Assembly: GCF_910592395.1 (NCBI RefSeq) | Contig: NC_088310.1 | Span: 3,357,501 to 3,421,500 of the forward strand | Reading direction: 5' to 3' | Length of the DNA: 64,000 bases | Source: Lineus longissimus | Taxonomy: Eukaryota > Nemertea > Pilidiophora > Heteronemertea > Lineidae | Part shown: piece by piece, positions 60,337 through 64,000 of the stretch | How the letters are laid out: the number at the start of each line of letters is the position of its first letter | Numbering within the stretch: the first letter of the stretch is position 1 | The notes under the pieces: model-generated | What the model saw: only the letters and a program-made list of their open reading frames with translations | Told to the model about the DNA's origin: nothing | The model's database searches: none | Translations under genes and position numbers: made by a program

Positions 60337-60430
60337 AGTTCACCTTTAGGGGAACGTATACAATACTGTGGCATCCGTCATGCGGAGCAAGTCTTTAACC
60401 GCTGGAGCTAGGTAGCGGAGTCTTAGCTTT
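60337..60430 (+). mobile_element. Truncated head of a second copy of the 59.2-kb element
   Basis: TTAGTTCACCTTTAGGGGAA and CAATACTGTGGCATCCGTC repeat the order of TTAGCTCACCTCT...GAGCTTATCCCATACCGTGGCGTCC at 59175, with the terminal hairpin still recognisable (GTTCACC..GGGGAAC). There is no GTC tract, and similarity is lost soon after GCTGGAGCTA. Confidence 0.6.
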
Positions 60431-62980
60431 ATAGTGGCTTTGGATATTTCTCATGCTATAGACCAGGATCATGAGTTCAAAACCAAAATAGAATATAGAA
60501 AAACGGTTTGTACCATGCCATTTAACTTATGCCACACCCGGGATACCCAATACCAAGCATATGTATCCTGTGGAGAGAACGTGTGTGTGATCTATGATGA
60601 TGTGCTTCTCGTAACTCACATCCCCCTATGATAAAATCCTTGAGATATCCCTTTTGATCTTCCGTAAGAGCATAAACCAATTAGCCACTAATTTTTCACC
60701 ATTTTCCTAACAAGTCATTCTCAGCCAGAACCCTTCGATAAAAATGTTTTTGATATCACTAGAGGCAGTACAACTATAGTATGCAAATGGACCACTTTAA
60801 AACACTTCATATTTAACCCTTTGCAGGGTGGCAGACGTTTCCGTCGTTACAGAACTTTGCTGCTCAATGACGACGACTTTTACCCCACCTCACCTCACCT
60901 AATGTAACATGTAGACACAATGTAGAAATCAGTGAGCTCATTGATATAGGTCAATGCGACCTAGAAGTCTTTTACACAAGTGGGGTTTATTTTGCCTGTT
61001 TGCACCAACACTGGCGCTATCCCCTTGAGTCAAATCCATCAGATTAACGGCACGTTGAATTAAAGCCAGCGTTTGTGACAAAAGCTTTTAGAGACGGTGA
61101 CCGGCATCTCGCTGCGGCAACAAAGTTGGATCGAAATATTTTAGAGTTACAAAATATATTTTCTTCACCTATGTGACTTGTTATGTGGTCACACAATGCA
61201 TATACCATCAGAGCTTACTTTTTCAGGCGCCATTTAGTGGAGAGGAAGAAAACACATTACTTATTGTCATGGGGCATGCTCAATCAGATTAGCTCGGAGC
61301 CATATCGACGCAGTTTCATAAATATTTTTGTGTTGCCAAGGAATTCTGTGTAAATCATATGGTCCCAGACAAACACTTCCTGAAACATTCATATGCATTC
61401 TTAACAAAAAATAGCATGCAACCAAACTAATGATCAATTGCATACATTATTTTCTCTCAATCACTTAATTGGTCTTTTTTTGTCCAACTTGACCAATCTG
61501 AGGAAGTTAATAATCCGTGCCTGTCTAGACGATTGCGTGCCTTAGAGGCTATAAAGCCTGTCTGAAACTCGTTCATCATCCTGTTCTGATTAATATAAAT
61601 CTGCAGTCTCTCGGGCTTGACTCAGCCTGAAAAAAACCGTTGTCCCAGTATTTGGGCAACAAATATTCAGCAATATGCCCGATTTTTTTTTATCTAGCCG
61701 AACATTTAAAGTCACTGCAAATCAGACTTTCAATCAGAATTCTGAAGTGAAGAACCCTATCAATCAGCAAATTACATAGTTTTGCCCTGTCTTCCAATCA
61801 ACAGTCAGGCGTTTCCATTCAGCATTGTTCAGAATTCACTCTATCATGTCTATCATCATTAAAATGCTCATAAAACGACTCGTAAATCATAAAAAAATCT
61901 GTTAAGGCTTTGATCAATCAGACATTGCTTTGAAGTGTAAAAAAATCCAAATAGAAATCAATATATGTTCAATTAGTATTCCCAACAAAAGACGTTTAAT
62001 CTTCGTAAAAATCGTCCTAGATAATTCACCACTTTTCGATAACAGCGCAGTTGATGGTGCCACTAAAATCGAAGATGGAGTGGTGCCTTCGGTGATAAAT
62101 TGGGGGAATTTTTCATTCGATGTCATTCAATCATTAAGTAATCAATCATTGTGATATCTTAATTGCGTGATCTGGCGACCTTTTGTCGAGGATGTGCATC
62201 TTCTGATTCTGTTCTCGGCAATATTAATTTAAAGTTGTATATACAAGTGTTCGCGTTGTTCACATGCTGCTAGGAGTGAGAGTCGTTTTGATGGGCAGAG
62301 CGGATTATTCTGTCTGTCTCATCCCGCGAATAACCATCGGTTTACCTCAGGGTCAGAGATGTGTAGGAGGGGAGTGGTATACAATATTAACTGACCCTGG
62401 TATTCGAGGATGTGAGGTGCACAGCACTTTTGTAATCTCAAAGCATGGGATTATTTGAACTTTTTAGGTTCTAAGAAAACTATAGAACGTTAACAGCGAA
62501 TGTTACATTCATTTCATTTCACACAGTGAAATGGCCATAAAAACATTTTGAACAGAATAACTGGAACGTTCAAGGCTGCTTTGTAATCTCTTCCACTTAC
62601 AGAATCTTAGAGATGAAAGTTATAACATATATGTTCAGTTTTATTAAGCATGGTATGGGTTGCAGTCGTTTTAGGTCGCCATGTATCTCTCTCCATGAAA
62701 TCAGTCTCAAGGCGAGACTCTTTCATGAATAATAAAACTAGCAAATATCCTAGGGAACAGTCAGTGAATAATCACTACAATTACTTCCTAGTATTTGATA
62801 GTCCCATGGACATCATCAATTTCACATCCGTGTTCCAAAATTGAATTTTCATTTTCGTTAAGGGAGTGCGTTGTCCAAATCTTTGAGGCTACAGTATCAG
62901 TGTTCATGCTTGGTGCTAGTGCCGGTCATTTATAGATTGCACCCATGGGGACCGGCGAGACGTCAAGCGACTGGTTTCGT
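60431..62980. other. Non-coding stretch, nothing recognised
   Basis: No gene, RNA or mobile element is supported. A short CACCTCACCT run lies near 60887-60900. Confidence 0.45.
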
Positions 62981-63579
62981 GCAAAGGTAGGTCATCTCCC
63001 GTCTCCTCTTCTATCTTCTCCTAGGCCAAATACGGAACTCTTCACTCTATCCATCTTATCCTATAGTTGTAAATTACCTAATGAAAAGTATCAAATCGAT
63101 ATTAAGTTGTTGAGTTTGTTCTTTCGGATCTCTCTGTTAACGACCGGCAGTCAGTATTCATATAAACTGCCAGGTCAAGATTTACAGCCTCTGGAGGGGC
63201 AAACCTAACGTTAAACTGGGTATCGACTGATGGTTTTATCCCACTTTATTAGAACCGACATCCGGTATCCAGCGCGCGGCGTTACATGGCAGCAGAGCGC
63301 GCGGCGTTACATGGCAGCAGAGCGCGCGGCGTTACATGGTAGCAGAGCGCACGTCGTTACATGGTAGCAGAGCGCGCGTCGTTACATGGTAGCAGAGCGC
63401 ACGTCGTTACATGGTAGTAGAGCGCGCAGCGTTACATGGTAGCAGAGCATAGTTGCTGAGCAGTGAATTCTTATAAACCGGTCATGTGTGTGCCCGTCCC
63501 TGGTATGACATGGCAAAGGTAGGTCATCTCCCCTCCCCTATCTTTTCCTAGGCCTAATTCGGGACTCTTCACTCTATCA
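62981..63579 (+). repeat. Direct repeat pair with splice-donor-like start, flanking a minisatellite
   Basis: GCAAAGGTAGGTCATCTCCC is identical at 62981-63000 and 63513-63532. Similarity continues through TCTCCTAGGCC / TTTCCTAGGCC and ACTCTTCACTCTATC to about 63051 and 63579. In each copy AAG|GTAGGT is a good 5' splice-site sequence. The first copy is preceded by an ATG-led run of 14 codons (from 62945), but I cannot show an exon. The duplication encloses the 25-bp array. Confidence 0.75.
63271..63445 (+). repeat. 25-bp minisatellite, seven units
   Basis: Unit AGCGCGCGGCGTTACATGGC plus AGCAG, seven times without gaps. Variants GCGCGCG/GCGCACG, GGCGTT/GTCGTT and GGCAGCAG/GGTAGCAG alternate along the array. 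It is clearly more GC- and CpG-rich than its surroundings. A final partial AGC follows. Confidence 0.95.
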
Positions 63580-63781
63580 ACTACGAATAGCACTATGACG
63601 TTCAATATGTTCACTGGATTCGAATCTGGAGATTATTTACAGTTACCAACGACTAGAATCCCCTGGTCTCAATATACGTGGTGGCTTGCGATTCAACTTA
63701 TCACACACGTGGGACCGGGGCCCTGAGGAAAATGCCGTCAGTCTTCTCACGGGAAGTTGCGGGATCGGACGTGAACAACGT

Positions 63782-63840
63782 CAGTCCTGAAGAAGCCATT
63801 GTAGACGTTGAAACTGTAGACGATCCCCAGTAAATTCGAA
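63782..63840 (+). other. Hammerhead-ribozyme-like core, probably a retroelement remnant
   Basis: CTGAAGA at 63787-63793 fits the CUGANGA core, and GAAAC follows at 63810-63814. The four bases ACUG (63813-63816) pair exactly with CAGU (63828-63831) where stem III should close, leaving A63832 in the cleavage position. Stem II is weak (three pairs at best between 63794 and 63809), and stem I has only scattered pairs, so activity is doubtful. CTGAAGAAG...GAAAC sequences are common in invertebrate retroelements, and hammerhead motifs are known in Penelope-like elements. I infer a decayed relic. Confidence 0.35.
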
Positions 63841-64000
63841 TCAAGCGGAGCTTCGTAGTGTCTTCCGCACAATCCTTCACCTCTCTAGTCAGCGAGACAA
63901 GAATACCGCTGACATTCATTCACATTATGATCTAAATACAAAAGCGCTTACAAATTCGTAAGCCAGGTGATAGAGAATATAAGTTTTCAGTAAAAGCCTC
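63841..64000. other. Non-coding end of window
   Basis: Nothing recognised beyond the possible continuation of the retroelement-like sequence. The 72-codon minus-strand frame at 63701-63919 covers the hammerhead-like region and is probably part of that remnant, not a gene. Confidence 0.4.

Overview
The window looks like nuclear, non-coding DNA of a marine invertebrate. The evidence is AT-rich sequence without long open frames, tRNA-derived SINE pieces whose tail type is widespread in lophotrochozoans and invertebrate deuterostomes, miniature inverted-repeat elements, microsatellites and minisatellites. I cannot name the phylum from sequence alone. No convincing complete gene is present. The longest open frames lie inside a 45-bp minisatellite and a (CGT)n run and are by-products of repeat periodicity. 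The one stretch that reads like protein is a possible terminal exon at 6989-7266 (about 92 codons, behind a splice-acceptor-like site). A decayed, frame-shifted relative of its 5' end lies 22 kb away at about 29262-29345. The window could be intergenic or lie within long introns.

Layout: 1-6.2 kb is unannotated sequence with one diverged tandem array (about 2.98-3.40 kb) and a perfect 17-bp hairpin. At 6.23-6.94 kb sits a 702-bp terminal-inverted-repeat element with a perfect 9-bp target-site duplication, followed directly by the exon-like frame. 7.2-31 kb holds a chain of diverged 2-4-copy tandem duplications, a tRNA-Glu-like SINE head (9.2 kb), the first foldback element (13.4 kb), the 45-bp x 14 minisatellite (17.4-18.0 kb) and a SINE (18.6 kb). 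32.8-43.0 kb contains six copies or half-copies of one foldback/MITE family, one of them joined to a SINE head (39.9 kb). 43-57 kb is further diverged tandem arrays, another foldback copy (53.2 kb) and a SINE on the minus strand (54.2 kb). 58.2 kb has another SINE. 59.2-60.3 kb is a mosaic element with a terminal hairpin, a (GTC)n tract and three 302-314-bp internal repeats, with the head of a second copy next to it. The right end carries a 25-bp x 7 minisatellite between duplicated splice-donor-like blocks (63.0-63.6 kb) and a motif resembling a hammerhead ribozyme core (63.79 kb).

The main theme is structural. At least 16 independent places carry old, low-copy direct duplications. Many have unit spacings near 110-170 bp, others near 240-340 bp. 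No set of genes working together can be described here.
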